Assembly (NCBI GenBank): GCA_030374765.1
Contig: JARGXX010000022.1
Location: 868,001-932,000 of the forward strand
Length of the DNA: 64,000 bases
Direction: 5' to 3'
From: Agarophyton chilense
Lineage: Eukaryota; Rhodophyta; Florideophyceae; Gracilariales; Gracilariaceae
The translations under genes were made by a program, and so were the position numbers. Of the stretch, positions 32,121 through 41,391 are shown piece after piece. Below the pieces are notes generated by a model. It searched no databases and was not told where the DNA came from. It saw nothing but the letters and a program-made list of their open reading frames with translations. How positions within the stretch are numbered: the stretch's first letter is position 1; each line of letters opens with the position of its first letter.

Positions 32121-33428
32121 ATGGCGCGTTACCCGTCCTCGTTCGTCGCCCCTTCCTCGCTCACCATCCCTTCCTCGTTCCTCACCCCTTCCTCATTCCT
32201 CACCCCTTCCTCATTCCTCACCTCCCTCTCGAGCGGCTTCGCTTCCTCACGCGCATTCAGCACGCCGCCGCCGCAGTGCAGACCAGCTTACCACCATGGA
32301 AGATATGCACCCGCCCGCAAGTTCGCTTCCACTCATTGCCAATGGAAAGAAGAGCTGGTGCCGGAAAAATCAAGTGAGCGCAAGCTGCGCGACCTACAAA
32401 CGGCTTTTCCCAGCACAGTCAGCACTATAACGCCGCACACAATCTCAAAGACACACCTTTATGCCGAGGACGCAAGTTGTCGTCTTCAAATCGGCTTGCC
32501 GTTCATCTCGTGCGACGAACGAAACGTTGTGCTTGATGCATTATCTCTGACGCACTTGCTTCCACCGCACTCAGACATTCCGTCACGGTCAGCGGCAATC
32601 ATCCGCACGTGCGTGCCGCCTTCGCTGCGCGCGTTTCTAGGTCTTGATGCCGCTGCTTGCAATGCATTAGCGGCGCATATCATTGGCGATGGGCGTGTGA
32701 ATCGCGCCGATGTGCTGCGAAAAACGCTGAGCTTGTGCGGTGTTAAGACGTTGGCGTGCATGCTTTTCGAAGCTGACGGATTAGGCGATGTGATGCCGGT
32801 GGAGGCTGCTACCTTTCTCACGTGGATGGATGATGAGCGCCAGGTCATGCAAGTGCAGCTTCCGTGCGCGCTAGCGGTGGCGTTGGCAGCCGTGTGCGAC
32901 ACGCCATGCTACGTCAACAAATCGCTGCTGCAAGCGGCGGGCACGGCCGATGGCGCTGCGCGCGAGCCAATCGAACAACAAGCACTACCACAACAAGAGC
33001 AGCAACAACAAGCGCGCTTAAACGCATGGGAGTTACTCGCCGATGACGTGGTGGTGCTGAGCCAGCGGGCGCTGTTGCAAACGGTGCGTCGGTGCGGCAT
33101 CGGCGCAAGCAGCGAGCACAGCCGCGAACACCTGCTGCAGCGGCTGGCGGCGCAGATGTGCGAAGTGCAACGGCGGGAGGTGGCCATCGCGCTGGCAGCC
33201 GAGCAGGGGCGCTTCGACGTGGCCGCCGAGCTGCAGAGAGGGCGCTCGCGCCGCGGCGAGCTCTTCGCGCGGATGCGCCTCCTTCAGCGCGCGGGGAAGC
33301 TCTCCGAGGCCGCCGCGTTGGCGCTGCGCCTGCGCGACCTGCACGACGCAGCGCACGACGTCACTCTGGACCCAGGCTCGTACGACAGCTCGCTCGACCG
33401 CGACCATTGGTATCGCCCAACCAGATGA
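32121..33428 (+). CDS. hypothetical protein with UVR-like C-terminal motif
   Basis: 435 codons. The N-terminus (residues 1-45) is a tandem array of the six-residue unit SSFLTP, encoded by an 18-bp DNA repeat at about 32,150-32,225, followed by SSRAFSTPPP. The Ser/Arg-rich, acid-free start suggests an organelle transit peptide. Residues about 105-270 are globular and contain one long Leu/Ala-rich helical block. A Gln-rich linker follows (about 285-300). The C-terminal part has two copies of a helical motif, EVAIALAAEQGRFDVAAELQ and LLQRAGKLSEAAALALRLRD, which resemble the UVR motif that mediates subunit contact in UvrB/UvrC and Clp proteins. No enzyme domain is recognisable, so the function is unknown. 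Confidence 0.6.
   Translation: MARYPSSFVAPSSLTIPSSFLTPSSFLTPSSFLTSLSSGFASSRAFSTPPPQCRPAYHHGRYAPARKFASTHCQWKEELVPEKSSERKLRDLQTAFPSTVSTITPHTISKTHLYAEDASCRLQIGLPFISCDERNVVLDALSLTHLLPPHSDIPSRSAAIIRTCVPPSLRAFLGLDAAACNALAAHIIGDGRVNRADVLRKTLSLCGVKTLACMLFEADGLGDVMPVEAATFLTWMDDERQVMQVQLPCALAVALAAVCDTPCYVNKSLLQAAGTADGAAREPIEQQALPQQEQQQQARLNAWELLADDVVVLSQRALLQTVRRCGIGASSEHSREHLLQRLAAQMCEVQRREVAIALAAEQGRFDVAAELQRGRSRRGELFARMRLLQRAGKLSEAAALALRLRDLHDAAHDVTLDPGSYDSSLDRDHWYRPTR
32150..32225 (+). repeat. 18-bp in-frame minisatellite
   Basis: About four copies of a unit like CTTCCTCATTCCTCACCC, encoding SSFLTP. Copies differ by one or two bases. Confidence 0.8.
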
Positions 33429-33594
33429 CTTTCTCCATCTCGCACACGCTGTACACGTACCACCACGTCCCACTGCCGCCCCCCCTCCGCAAAACCGCCT
33501 GCCTCCCCCCGTGCGCGCCCCGCTTCCGTCCCATCCCCTGTTTCCCCTCCCCGCCCTTCTCCCCCCAACCTTTCCTCCCCCCCTTACCTCCGTC

Positions 33595-34335
33595 ATGCGC
33601 GCGCACCTCGCTGCTGCCGCGTCGCTGCCGAGCGCACCGTCCCCCTTCGCGGCCTCCTCGTCTGCGTCGTCACCGTCTGCGCGGAAACGCGCCGTTGCGC
33701 GACAGCTGCGACGCACCTACGTTTGGCAAACCGTTCCTACCGCCTACGCCCATATGGCTTGCGCTTTGCTGCACACTTTGCCCACGCCGTACTCGCGCAT
33801 TCTAGCCTCCACCGCTTTTGAGCGACTCAGCGTGCTTTGCGAGTCCAGGCGAGAAACTTTGCTGCTTTGTCGACTGCTGGTGGAAGACGGCATCCTCACC
33901 GGCGTTTCCTCCCGTCTGCTTTTCGATCAGAGCAGAGAAATCGTGCGCTTCCAACGCACCACACCGCCTGCCATTGCGCTGGCCGCTGCTGCCGCCTGTC
34001 GACGGCGGGAAAACACGTCGCCGCACTTCAAAAACACTCGCGCCGCTTCAGATGCGTTCAGAGCTGCGGCCGTCGCCGATTACCGCTACGGGGGGACCAG
34101 CCACAGCCACAGCTGCTCGCGCTTGTCGTTTAAAAGAGCGGCGGCGCCGACGGCCGCCGCCACGTCCATGCCCCACACCGCACCCACGGAACAGTTGGCG
34201 AGGGAACGGCGACATACCAGCGCCAACGAGGACCGGAGAGCGCGACTGAGGGGCTCGAGACTCAATCGCCGCTTGTGGTGGAGACGCTTGCGAGTATTGG
34301 CTCCGGTGCTAGGGCGCCGTCAGCGTGCGCGCTGA
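33595..34335 (+). CDS. DEP-domain-like protein
   Basis: 246 codons from the ATG at 33,595. An open frame continues upstream but only from a GTG through Pro-rich text. Residues 1-35 are Ala/Ser-rich. Residues about 50-125 (from TYVWQTVPTAYAHMACALLH to SRLLFDQSREIVRFQ) match the layout of a DEP domain: helices, then LLVEDGILTGVSS, then an aromatic-rich strand ending in a phrase like the family's YRF. DEP domains bind membranes or G-protein pathway partners. The remaining 120 residues are Arg/Ala-rich and look disordered. It starts 166 bp after the preceding gene on the same strand. The DEP call is by pattern only; the C-terminal half could be a misread 3' region. Confidence 0.45.
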   Translation: MRAHLAAAASLPSAPSPFAASSSASSPSARKRAVARQLRRTYVWQTVPTAYAHMACALLHTLPTPYSRILASTAFERLSVLCESRRETLLLCRLLVEDGILTGVSSRLLFDQSREIVRFQRTTPPAIALAAAAACRRRENTSPHFKNTRAASDAFRAAAVADYRYGGTSHSHSCSRLSFKRAAAPTAAATSMPHTAPTEQLARERRHTSANEDRRARLRGSRLNRRLWWRRLRVLAPVLGRRQRAR

Positions 34336-34474
34336 TGGCGCTCCCGATGCGTGTGACGTGACACGCTGCACAGTACTGCATGTTGGGGAACGTGTGGGGG
34401 AGCGCGGTATACAGTGTTGTGCGTTGCGCAATACCTTCGTACATACAGCGCTTGCTTTCGCGTGTTGTATGTTT

Positions 34475-36196
34475 TTACGTGGCGCTATCACTTTCACTCG
34501 TAGATTCGTCGGACAATTCCATCAGCGCCACCGATGGCTCGTCTTGCTTACCGGTCTTGTGCCCCTTCTTGTCGACGTCTTGTCTGTCTAATTCTTTATC
34601 TAGTATCGAGTTGGTGATGGCGCTTGGCGCGCGCTGCGGGGGCGCTACGTCACCTGTGTCTGGCGCATCTGCCCGCGTACGCGCTCGTTTGAACAGAGGG
34701 CCGTATTCGCTTGTTTGATGTTCTTGTTGCGGTGCTATGAGCGATCCGTGTTCGTCTAATGTGAAACCCATATTCTGAAGCGTGAACACTGCATTTTTGT
34801 ATTGCTTTCTTCGGATTCTTGTTGTTTGCTCCGTTTGTGTGTTGATTCTTGACTGCTGCGTTGCGTGATGGCGACTCTCCCTCAAACGACGGATGCGTTT
34901 CTTGTCCATTTGTTGGTATTTGTTGCTTCTTGGCGCTGATAATCTTTGTCGTAGGTTTTCACTTTCCGATGGCATGACCGATGATAGTTTTCGCTCCTCT
35001 GTGGGCTTTGTTTGCTTGGTCCCTGGTCTGATTGAGTTGTTCACATCCATTCGATTACTGCTTGTCAACTTTTTTAACTTTTCTGCCCGGTGTTTTGAAC
35101 ACATGCTCGTTCGATTCGCATCGTACCATTTTCCACACACAACCCCATCGTATCGAATGGCTTCACATGAAGCGTAGTCAACTGACACGCCTAGGTAAAG
35201 CAGTTGTTTTTCTGTGCTTACTTTCAAACACACGCCACGCACTTGTTGCCTTTCAGCCATGCGAGGAGGTAGTAACGCAGGTCTTCGTAACGCGAACACT
35301 GCGCCCGGTACGACATTGTGCCATCGTTCAAAAGCAGCTCCGAACAACAACAGCAACACACTTGTGGGTGAACAAGCCTCTCTTTGGTAACGAGGCATGT
35401 TGTACAATGTCCATACCGCATACGTACTGCCATCCTTGGCTCGTTTCTTCGCATGTTTCTCAACCACCACTCCGTACACAACAGGATTTGTTATCGAACC
35501 TTGCCGCAGTTGATCCGTTTTCAGCGCCAGTTCTGAGATGTCAATGCGCGTACAATGCTCGAAGAGAGCTTGGAGGGTGGCGGCATTGAAGGGAGAATCT
35601 CTGAGCGATATGTTGCTCGTTTGCCGGTCATGGAACGTGAACTGTTGCTTTCCTGTTGACGGAGGTGTATTATTCGCGGCGGATACTATTTGCATGGCTG
35701 GGGCGGTGCGCGCGCAACGCGCATGTGACGCAGCTTTTCTCTCGGCTATGCGCTTGTTCATGAGCTCCTTTGAGGATATTGGGGCAGAAGTGAGGGACAC
35801 GCGCTCCTCGTGTGGTGGGTCTCTCTCACCACCTGCAAATCTGCTAGGCGAGGTTTTGCGCTCCACATCACCCAATTTATCGGGCGCCGTTGCCGCTGCT
35901 GCCGTTGACGTTCCATGCGGCTCGGACTCGATGGGACCACCTTCACTTGGAGCAGCCAAGCTCAGCGAAGGTGCCAAGGGCGTGGGGCGCGGAGCGTGAG
36001 AATTAGAGACAAGACTTGCTTCTTTGGAGGCAGCCGAGAGAGAAAGCCGGTGGGCATTCGCTCGTAACGCTTGGAAAAGGGAGCGCTTGTTCGGGAGCGG
36101 GGCGTTGCGGGGAGGGGAGGGCGGCACTTGTTGCGGTGCAGGAGAATCAAATAGCTCTGACAGCTCTGCGTCCAGTTCGACGTCTGATTCGCTCAT
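34475..36196 (-). CDS. MCM10: Mcm10 DNA replication initiation factor
   Basis: 573 codons from the ATG at 36,196 (an in-frame ATG 30 bases upstream is less likely). Mcm10 binds the CMG helicase and DNA and is needed to activate origins in the nucleus. Residues 1-180 are Ser/Pro-rich and disordered. Residues about 205-335 form the OB fold (SPFNAATLQALFEH; VYGVVVEK; YAVWTLYNM; SVLLLLFGAAFE; PGAVFALRRPALL). Directly after it comes the CCCH zinc motif C344-x9-C354-x11-C366-x2-H369, the arrangement specific to the Mcm10 internal domain. The C-terminal 200 residues are basic and low in complexity; no metazoan-type C-terminal zinc region is evident, so the protein resembles the shorter fungal form. 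It is convergent with the DEP-like gene and divergent from the cupin gene. Confidence 0.88.
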   Translation of the reverse strand: MSESDVELDAELSELFDSPAPQQVPPSPPRNAPLPNKRSLFQALRANAHRLSLSAASKEASLVSNSHAPRPTPLAPSLSLAAPSEGGPIESEPHGTSTAAAATAPDKLGDVERKTSPSRFAGGERDPPHEERVSLTSAPISSKELMNKRIAERKAASHARCARTAPAMQIVSAANNTPPSTGKQQFTFHDRQTSNISLRDSPFNAATLQALFEHCTRIDISELALKTDQLRQGSITNPVVYGVVVEKHAKKRAKDGSTYAVWTLYNMPRYQREACSPTSVLLLLFGAAFERWHNVVPGAVFALRRPALLPPRMAERQQVRGVCLKVSTEKQLLYLGVSVDYASCEAIRYDGVVCGKWYDANRTSMCSKHRAEKLKKLTSSNRMDVNNSIRPGTKQTKPTEERKLSSVMPSESENLRQRLSAPRSNKYQQMDKKRIRRLRESRHHATQQSRINTQTEQTTRIRRKQYKNAVFTLQNMGFTLDEHGSLIAPQQEHQTSEYGPLFKRARTRADAPDTGDVAPPQRAPSAITNSILDKELDRQDVDKKGHKTGKQDEPSVALMELSDESTSESDSAT

Positions 36197-36542
36197 GATT
36201 CGCGGGCGGTGCTGAACGCGGCGCAAGCGATGGGGGCGGGGGCGGAGGAAGACCGGTTAGCGGACCGTAGACTTGGGGTGTGGGGGATGGGGTTTTTTGC
36301 CAGTGTTTCGGTTTGCGGCTTTTTTGGCGCGAAGCTGTTCTTGCTTTACAGCGGATGTCAGCACCTCTCTGAGAGAGGCTCTTTCGGGGTCAGCACGCGA
36401 GGCGGTGTCTAAACAGGCTGGACGCACATTTGCAGCTTACCGTACTATGAACCATCTTTGATTCTTTACTGCACCCATCCGTCTGTGAGAGCTTGCCAGA
36501 ACTCAGTTTCCGTCGAAGCCGCGCTCTCTGCTGCAACGAACG
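36197..36542. other. divergent promoter region
   Basis: 346 bp between the MCM10 start and the cupin start. No clear TATA box or other motif was identified. Confidence 0.4.
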
Positions 36543-37073
36543 ATGCGTGAAGTTATCAACATGAAGTATCCAGTGACACTTATCGTGTTTCTCGCGGGAA
36601 TCATGCTTGGGCTATACGTAAATCGTATTTTCTTGTCGACGCCCGCCGTTTTTGATCACACAGACGCGCCGTTCCATCTATCGGGCGTGCCGTTTTCGTC
36701 TGTTTCGCATAACCCTGAGATAAAAAAGAGAGTTCTTGCCAGGTACTTTCAAATGCCGCATGTTACGCAGGTCGCAAAGGCATATATTGATCCTGGTCAG
36801 ACAGCTTCTGAGAACTGGTATGTCAAGAACTTTTTTCTCCCCACCCTGAATCACGTTGAGCTGACACTGACTTTTTTTTGCGAAATCGAAAGGCATGATG
36901 ATATGGTGGAAATGTTCTTGTTCGTTGCGGGCAAAGGAGTTTTAAATCTAGATGGTACCAACTATACCGTCTCGGACGGATCGGTTGCATTGGTGTTTCC
37001 GCCCACTAAGCACACTATCTTCAACACTGCCACTGAACCTCTGGAACTGTTTTCCATAGCATCTGTGCCGTGA
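36543..37073 (+). CDS. membrane-anchored cupin protein
   Basis: 176 codons. A second ATG six codons in is also possible. Residues about 8-30 (KYPVTLIVFLAGIMLGLYVN) form a transmembrane or signal-anchor segment, so the cupin domain is predicted to lie in the lumen or outside. Residues about 95-176 are a single cupin beta-barrel: HVELTLTFFCEIERHDDMVE is followed by MFLFVAGKGVLNLDGTNY and VALVFPPTKHTIFNTATEP. These are cupin motif 1 (an HDDMVE-type variant of HxH...E) and motif 2 (P...H...N). Two histidines and a glutamate able to hold a metal are present. Cupins range from isomerases to dioxygenases and storage proteins, so the substrate cannot be inferred. Confidence 0.7.
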   Translation: MREVINMKYPVTLIVFLAGIMLGLYVNRIFLSTPAVFDHTDAPFHLSGVPFSSVSHNPEIKKRVLARYFQMPHVTQVAKAYIDPGQTASENWYVKNFFLPTLNHVELTLTFFCEIERHDDMVEMFLFVAGKGVLNLDGTNYTVSDGSVALVFPPTKHTIFNTATEPLELFSIASVP

Positions 37074-37379
37074 CTGACAAATAAGCTATGAAATAACATC
37101 CAGCGCTTAACTTAATTTTTGTCGTCCTTTGTTTTGTTCTCTTCTGGTGCTCAAACGGCACGGCCATGTGATCCAAGTATCTTAGCATACATGTCATGTA
37201 AAGCGAATGTCCGACTACTAATAGCCATTGCGACCCATCAGACCAATCATACCATACAACAAGCTAAGGCCACCGTTGCAAATGCGCATCCCCCCATGAC
37301 CAAAACGCTCACATTGGTCCACCACTGCAAATATTTTTCATCCAAGTCACGCATCCTGTAACCCATTTCACAGCCTTGC

Positions 37380-37410
37380 GATGTGTATATAATATAATAT
37401 ACGAAGAGTT
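37380..37410 (+). promoter_or_regulatory. TATA-like element upstream of the WD40 gene
   Basis: TGTATATAATATAATATACG lies about 105-125 bp before the WD40 start codon in otherwise mixed sequence. It is the only obvious TATA-type stretch in this intergenic region (37,074-37,508). Confidence 0.35.
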
Positions 37411-37508
37411 TCCATTCACACACGGCCGCGCGATAGCTTCATTTTCCCTCTACCTCTTGGATCTCCTCACCTATCATACCGCCGCCCATATACTACGGAC
37501 GAATCCAC

Positions 37509-39647
37509 ATGAGAATAGTCGCGCACAACGGTCCCAATTGGACACGTGATTCTCTTGCAACATCTCAGCAATTCGTAGCAATCGCAGTCCGGAACACAGT
37601 GCAAATCTACTCGCACAACACTGCTTTCGAAACTGAGCTACGGGCGACTGGCAGTCCGGCCAGAATCGCCTCGATCTCGTTCTGCAATGCCGCATGCTTG
37701 ACGTCTTTACTGGCAGTTGCGAGTCAAAGCGGTCATGTCCGCGTCTTTGATGTGGATGCGAGACGCATTTTTAGAGTCGTTTGTGACGGAGGAGCTCCCT
37801 GTTTCGCCGTAAGATTTCTGGAGAATATGCCATTCAGAGTGCTTGTTGTATCCGACTCTCTTTGTGTTTTTGATATCGTCAAGAAGGTCCGCCTTGTGGT
37901 TCGGCGTAGCTTGCCGCTGAAGAAGATCTTTTTGGTGGAGCTTATTCCCAACGTGTCGTCCAATATACTTGTGGCCGGGAAGCGCGACACCGGTGCTTGT
38001 CTGTGCGTGGTTAACGTATATGATGAGAATGAAAGTCATACTCTTGTCACGGGCTTTGCGGTCCATGATGTGGCTATTCGATATAGACCCAATCATGTTC
38101 ATCCTTATCTTATGGCTGTCGCCTGTGAAGGGGTTTTTTATCCAATGCTCTTCACCTCTCAAGACGGAGTTCAGTGGGCAAAGCTTCCGGATATGAAACC
38201 GCATGTTCCGCACCACATTCGGAACACAGATAAGTACGAAAAGCAAAAGAAGCATCTATATTCCCAGTCATTACGAACCGCGGTGTGCTGGGATGCAGAT
38301 CAAATTCTTTATACAAGCAACGCAAGAGGCACCATATTCGCGTGGCAGCTGAATGATGCCTCTCAATTGCAGTTCTTTGCACAACGACGTTATGCCCATA
38401 CCCGACAGATCTTTAGCATCAAGTCTGTTTCGAGCAAGATTATTTTCTCTATTTCTATGGATCGAACTTTGGCAAAATGGCACGTTACCGAGGCTGGGCA
38501 ACCTAGTTTAGCGCTGCAATGGCGTTCGTTACGAACTCACGGACCAGTAACGGCACTCTCAATGTCAACTCGACTACAGAGAGCAGATGAATGCTACATT
38601 GCGTACACGACTGGTTCGAATTCCGTCGCTTGCGTGAAATGGACCCCGCACGAGCATCAATTTTTCCTTGAGGCCGAAGCTTCTCCATCGAATCTGGCAT
38701 TAGGAAAGAGAAAACGAGGGACCATATCTTATGTCACAACACTGGATCAACTGTTTGATGATTCCTTCGCTGCTGTAAAAGAGGAGCATGAGACATTGTT
38801 TGTCTTTGGGTTTGCGGAGGGTAAGAGAGGTACGTTTACAATCACTGACGGGAAAGTGACTGTCAGCCCATTACAAAGCGATAGTTCAGTAACTTTGAGA
38901 CAGGCCTTGGTTGCAGACCCAACCTCTGAAAGCAGGAAGACATTTGAACCCACTAACAACTCTTCTGTGCCGAGTGCGATGAGCGAACGGAAGAAGAAGA
39001 GAGAAGTTGGTATGAATAATTCGGTCTCTTTATCGATGTTGGAGAACGTTTTGGAAAACGATAAAGTAACGAGTGCTTGCTTGCTTCCGGCCCGAGGCCC
39101 CGAAAAAGGAGAGCAAATGTGTTACCTGCTTGGCTCGGAAAAGGGCCTTTTGTATTTCCTTTCCAAAGAACAGAAGATCACGCTTGTCTCAACGTCACTA
39201 GCTGCTTCTTCAATTCTTTGTATAGAATATGAACCGGTTTCGTCTTTGATTTCTGTATCTGATACAAATGGCGTGTTGTTTACGCTCAAATGGTGTGAGA
39301 CAGAATCCTCGTGTCAAACGTCTGGAACAGAAGGACAAGTATGTGAAAACTCTGTGAACCGTTACGAGCTGTCTAGTCCCATTCGCTTTATGCGATGGTC
39401 AAGCCAAGCATCAGATGAAGACAGCCTTGCATCGGTTTCTACCTACCTTTTGCTCGCCTTGCAGAATGGAGAAACTCACGTGTGGTCGTCGGACAACAAA
39501 GGCCGTCTCTCTCTTCGAACTAAACTACGGGAGCATCGAGGTCGGGTCAACGGGGCTGTATTGTTTGAAAGCAAGTACATTCTGACAGCTGGTGAAGATG
39601 GAACGGTTCGCTTCTGGGAAATAGATCGACTTCCTCAGTCCAAGTGA
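37509..39647 (+). CDS. WD40-repeat protein, possibly Gemin5-like
   Basis: 712 codons in one frame. Several WD-like blades can be seen: LLAVASQSGHVRVFDV near residue 80, an ILYTSNARGTIFAWQL blade near 265, KIIFSISMDRTLAKWHV near 320, LLLALQNGETHVWSSD near 655, and a classical terminal blade (HRGRVNGAVL...LTAGEDGTVRFWEI) ending five residues before the stop. The count suggests two propellers with a disordered Lys-rich linker at about 490-515. The opening (NGPNWTRDS, then an AIAVRNTVQIYS strand) recalls the start of Gemin5, which selects snRNAs for the SMN complex, and a two-propeller build would fit. That identity is only suggestive; other long WD40 scaffolds remain possible. Confidence 0.75.
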   Translation: MRIVAHNGPNWTRDSLATSQQFVAIAVRNTVQIYSHNTAFETELRATGSPARIASISFCNAACLTSLLAVASQSGHVRVFDVDARRIFRVVCDGGAPCFAVRFLENMPFRVLVVSDSLCVFDIVKKVRLVVRRSLPLKKIFLVELIPNVSSNILVAGKRDTGACLCVVNVYDENESHTLVTGFAVHDVAIRYRPNHVHPYLMAVACEGVFYPMLFTSQDGVQWAKLPDMKPHVPHHIRNTDKYEKQKKHLYSQSLRTAVCWDADQILYTSNARGTIFAWQLNDASQLQFFAQRRYAHTRQIFSIKSVSSKIIFSISMDRTLAKWHVTEAGQPSLALQWRSLRTHGPVTALSMSTRLQRADECYIAYTTGSNSVACVKWTPHEHQFFLEAEASPSNLALGKRKRGTISYVTTLDQLFDDSFAAVKEEHETLFVFGFAEGKRGTFTITDGKVTVSPLQSDSSVTLRQALVADPTSESRKTFEPTNNSSVPSAMSERKKKREVGMNNSVSLSMLENVLENDKVTSACLLPARGPEKGEQMCYLLGSEKGLLYFLSKEQKITLVSTSLAASSILCIEYEPVSSLISVSDTNGVLFTLKWCETESSCQTSGTEGQVCENSVNRYELSSPIRFMRWSSQASDEDSLASVSTYLLLALQNGETHVWSSDNKGRLSLRTKLREHRGRVNGAVLFESKYILTAGEDGTVRFWEIDRLPQSK

Positions 39648-40144
39648 TCCAAGAACTGGGACACAAATCATTCTTTATCAAGCATTCAAAATACACGAAC
39701 CGCCTCAAGATGCGTGAATTCAAGCCATGAATGTTGAGCTTCTAGATTAGATATCGGGGACTGTTTGGGTAATCGGGATCAATGAATTGTTGTTTTAATT
39801 TTACATGCAATGCACAGGGACACGAAGCTTATCATGGGAATGATGTTTTGTGGTGCCTTTGCTGACAGATGCATTTTTATTCTATCACACTTTGTCCTTA
39901 GCTGGTAGCTTCAGAAAGGTAGCATTATTTCCCAGTTGACTTCGTACATCTTCCGTGACTTGCGCTGACGCTTCTGACTTGACCAAAGCATGTTAAACGG
40001 ATAGCGCCCCAGATAGCGGATTAGCTCCCTGCCTTCTTTTTTCTGTGCCTGTGAGTGCTGCACTCAGCCTTAATCCCTCTGAAAAGGAGACCAGGGGATT
40101 CTGTTCAGGGTATCGTTGTGCTGCAGTTTTGTGACACATCTAAT
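39648..40144. other. intergenic, nothing recognised
   Basis: 497 bp between two plus-strand genes. No coding, RNA or repeat signal was seen. Confidence 0.4.
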
Positions 40145-41391
40145 ATGAAGGACAGGCTTTCAGAACTAACTGCAGGGATTAACTGTGACCGAGAGGTAAG
40201 CCAAGCCTCTACTTCGCATAGCAGCTGGGTTTGTTATTTTTCATCCGGAAATCTAACCAACTACCTATATGTTCAATATGGTATCCAAAGGGTTCCATGG
40301 AAGAAATAGACCTAGAGAGCGGACCAGATGAAGAAATAGACGAGGTTGCAGACGCCGCACTAGCTCCATTTCGAAACGAGATCGACATGTTATCTAAAGC
40401 AATAGATCGAATTAAGGAGAACATTATTCTAGTGGAAGCTCAATATCATATATCAATGGATGAAAACATCGATGATACAGATAAGGAACGTGCGTCGAAT
40501 GAGATCTCAAGACTTCTTGAAAAAACAGAACGAACTTCTGAGGCAATCCGAAAGCGTCTTCGAAGAATAGGAAAGGAAAACAAAGACTTTCTTGGAGAAC
40601 ATCCCGAAATGGTTGGCGTTTTAAGATTACGGGTTAACACTCACCAGGGTTTGACAAAAAGATTTATGTCAGCAATGCAATCTTATGAAGAGTCCCAGGA
40701 AAAGCACAGAGAACATGTGAGAGGAGCTTTGGAGAGACAATTGCGAAGGATGAATCCGACTGCCACGGACGAGGACATTTCAGCAGCGTTGCAGCGCGGA
40801 GAAACAGATTCGATTGTGGAGAATTCTCCCCTTTTGGTAGAACTGCCTCTCGAGGAGCAAGAGAGACTCCGGAACGGGCTCACTGATCTCCAGTCAAGAA
40901 ACAATGATATTAAGAAGCTCGAAGAAAGCATTATCCAGCTCCATCAACTTTTTGTGGATATGCAGATGTTGGTGGATGCTCAAGGCGAGCTGCTGAACAA
41001 CATCGAGTACAATGTGGTTGAGACAAAGGGGAAAACGGAGGCTGGTTTGGAAGAGTTGGTCCAAGCAAGGGCGCATCAGAAATCCGCCAATAAGAAGAAG
41101 ATCTGCGTCATAGTTTTGATTGTTCTTCTATTGTTGGTTATATTTGTTCCTATCTTGGTGAAATACATTCCTCAGTGGTTCCCGAAAACTAAGGAGATCG
41201 TTTCAAATATTCCGATCATAGGGGACGGGTCGGGGAATAACTCGAACACTACTACATCTGAATCACCTTCAGTAAGAGCCATGAATCACAAAACCAGGAT
41301 TTCTTCTCAAACAGAGATATCTAAAGAGGTTAGTGGTCCTTGTCACAAGAGCAAGCAAATCCTTAGTCCCGAATACTGCCATTGGACGTGA
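40145..41391 (+). CDS. syntaxin (Qa-SNARE), two exons
   Basis: Exon 1 (40,145-40,195) encodes MKDRLSELTAGINCDRE, closely like the MKDRTQEL start of plasma-membrane syntaxins. A 95-bp intron (40,196-40,290) has GTAAGC at its 5' end, a CTAAC branch-like site at 40,253 and CAAAG at its 3' end. It joins in frame to exon 2 (40,291-41,391). The mature order is: N-peptide, an Habc three-helix domain (about 25-180), the SNARE motif (about 230-285: KLEESIIQLHQLFVDMQMLV, with the zero-layer Gln in VDAQGELLNNIEYNV), a transmembrane segment after KKK (IVLIVLLLLVIFVPILV), then about 80 more residues. Syntaxins drive membrane fusion, and most end at the membrane anchor. The long tail is unusual. A GTAAGA at 41,272 could be a donor for an unrecognised last intron that would remove most of it. 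Confidence 0.88.
40196..40290 (+). other. spliceosomal intron of the syntaxin gene
   Basis: GAG|GTAAGCC at the donor and CCAAAG|GGT at the acceptor, phase 0, 95 bp. Splicing restores a textbook syntaxin N-terminus to an open frame that otherwise starts with unrelated residues. Confidence 0.8.

Noticed and set aside
33033-33716. Minus-strand Gly/Arg-rich open frame of 227 codons
   Set aside because: Antisense to the 435-codon gene and its low-complexity 3' region; no motif.
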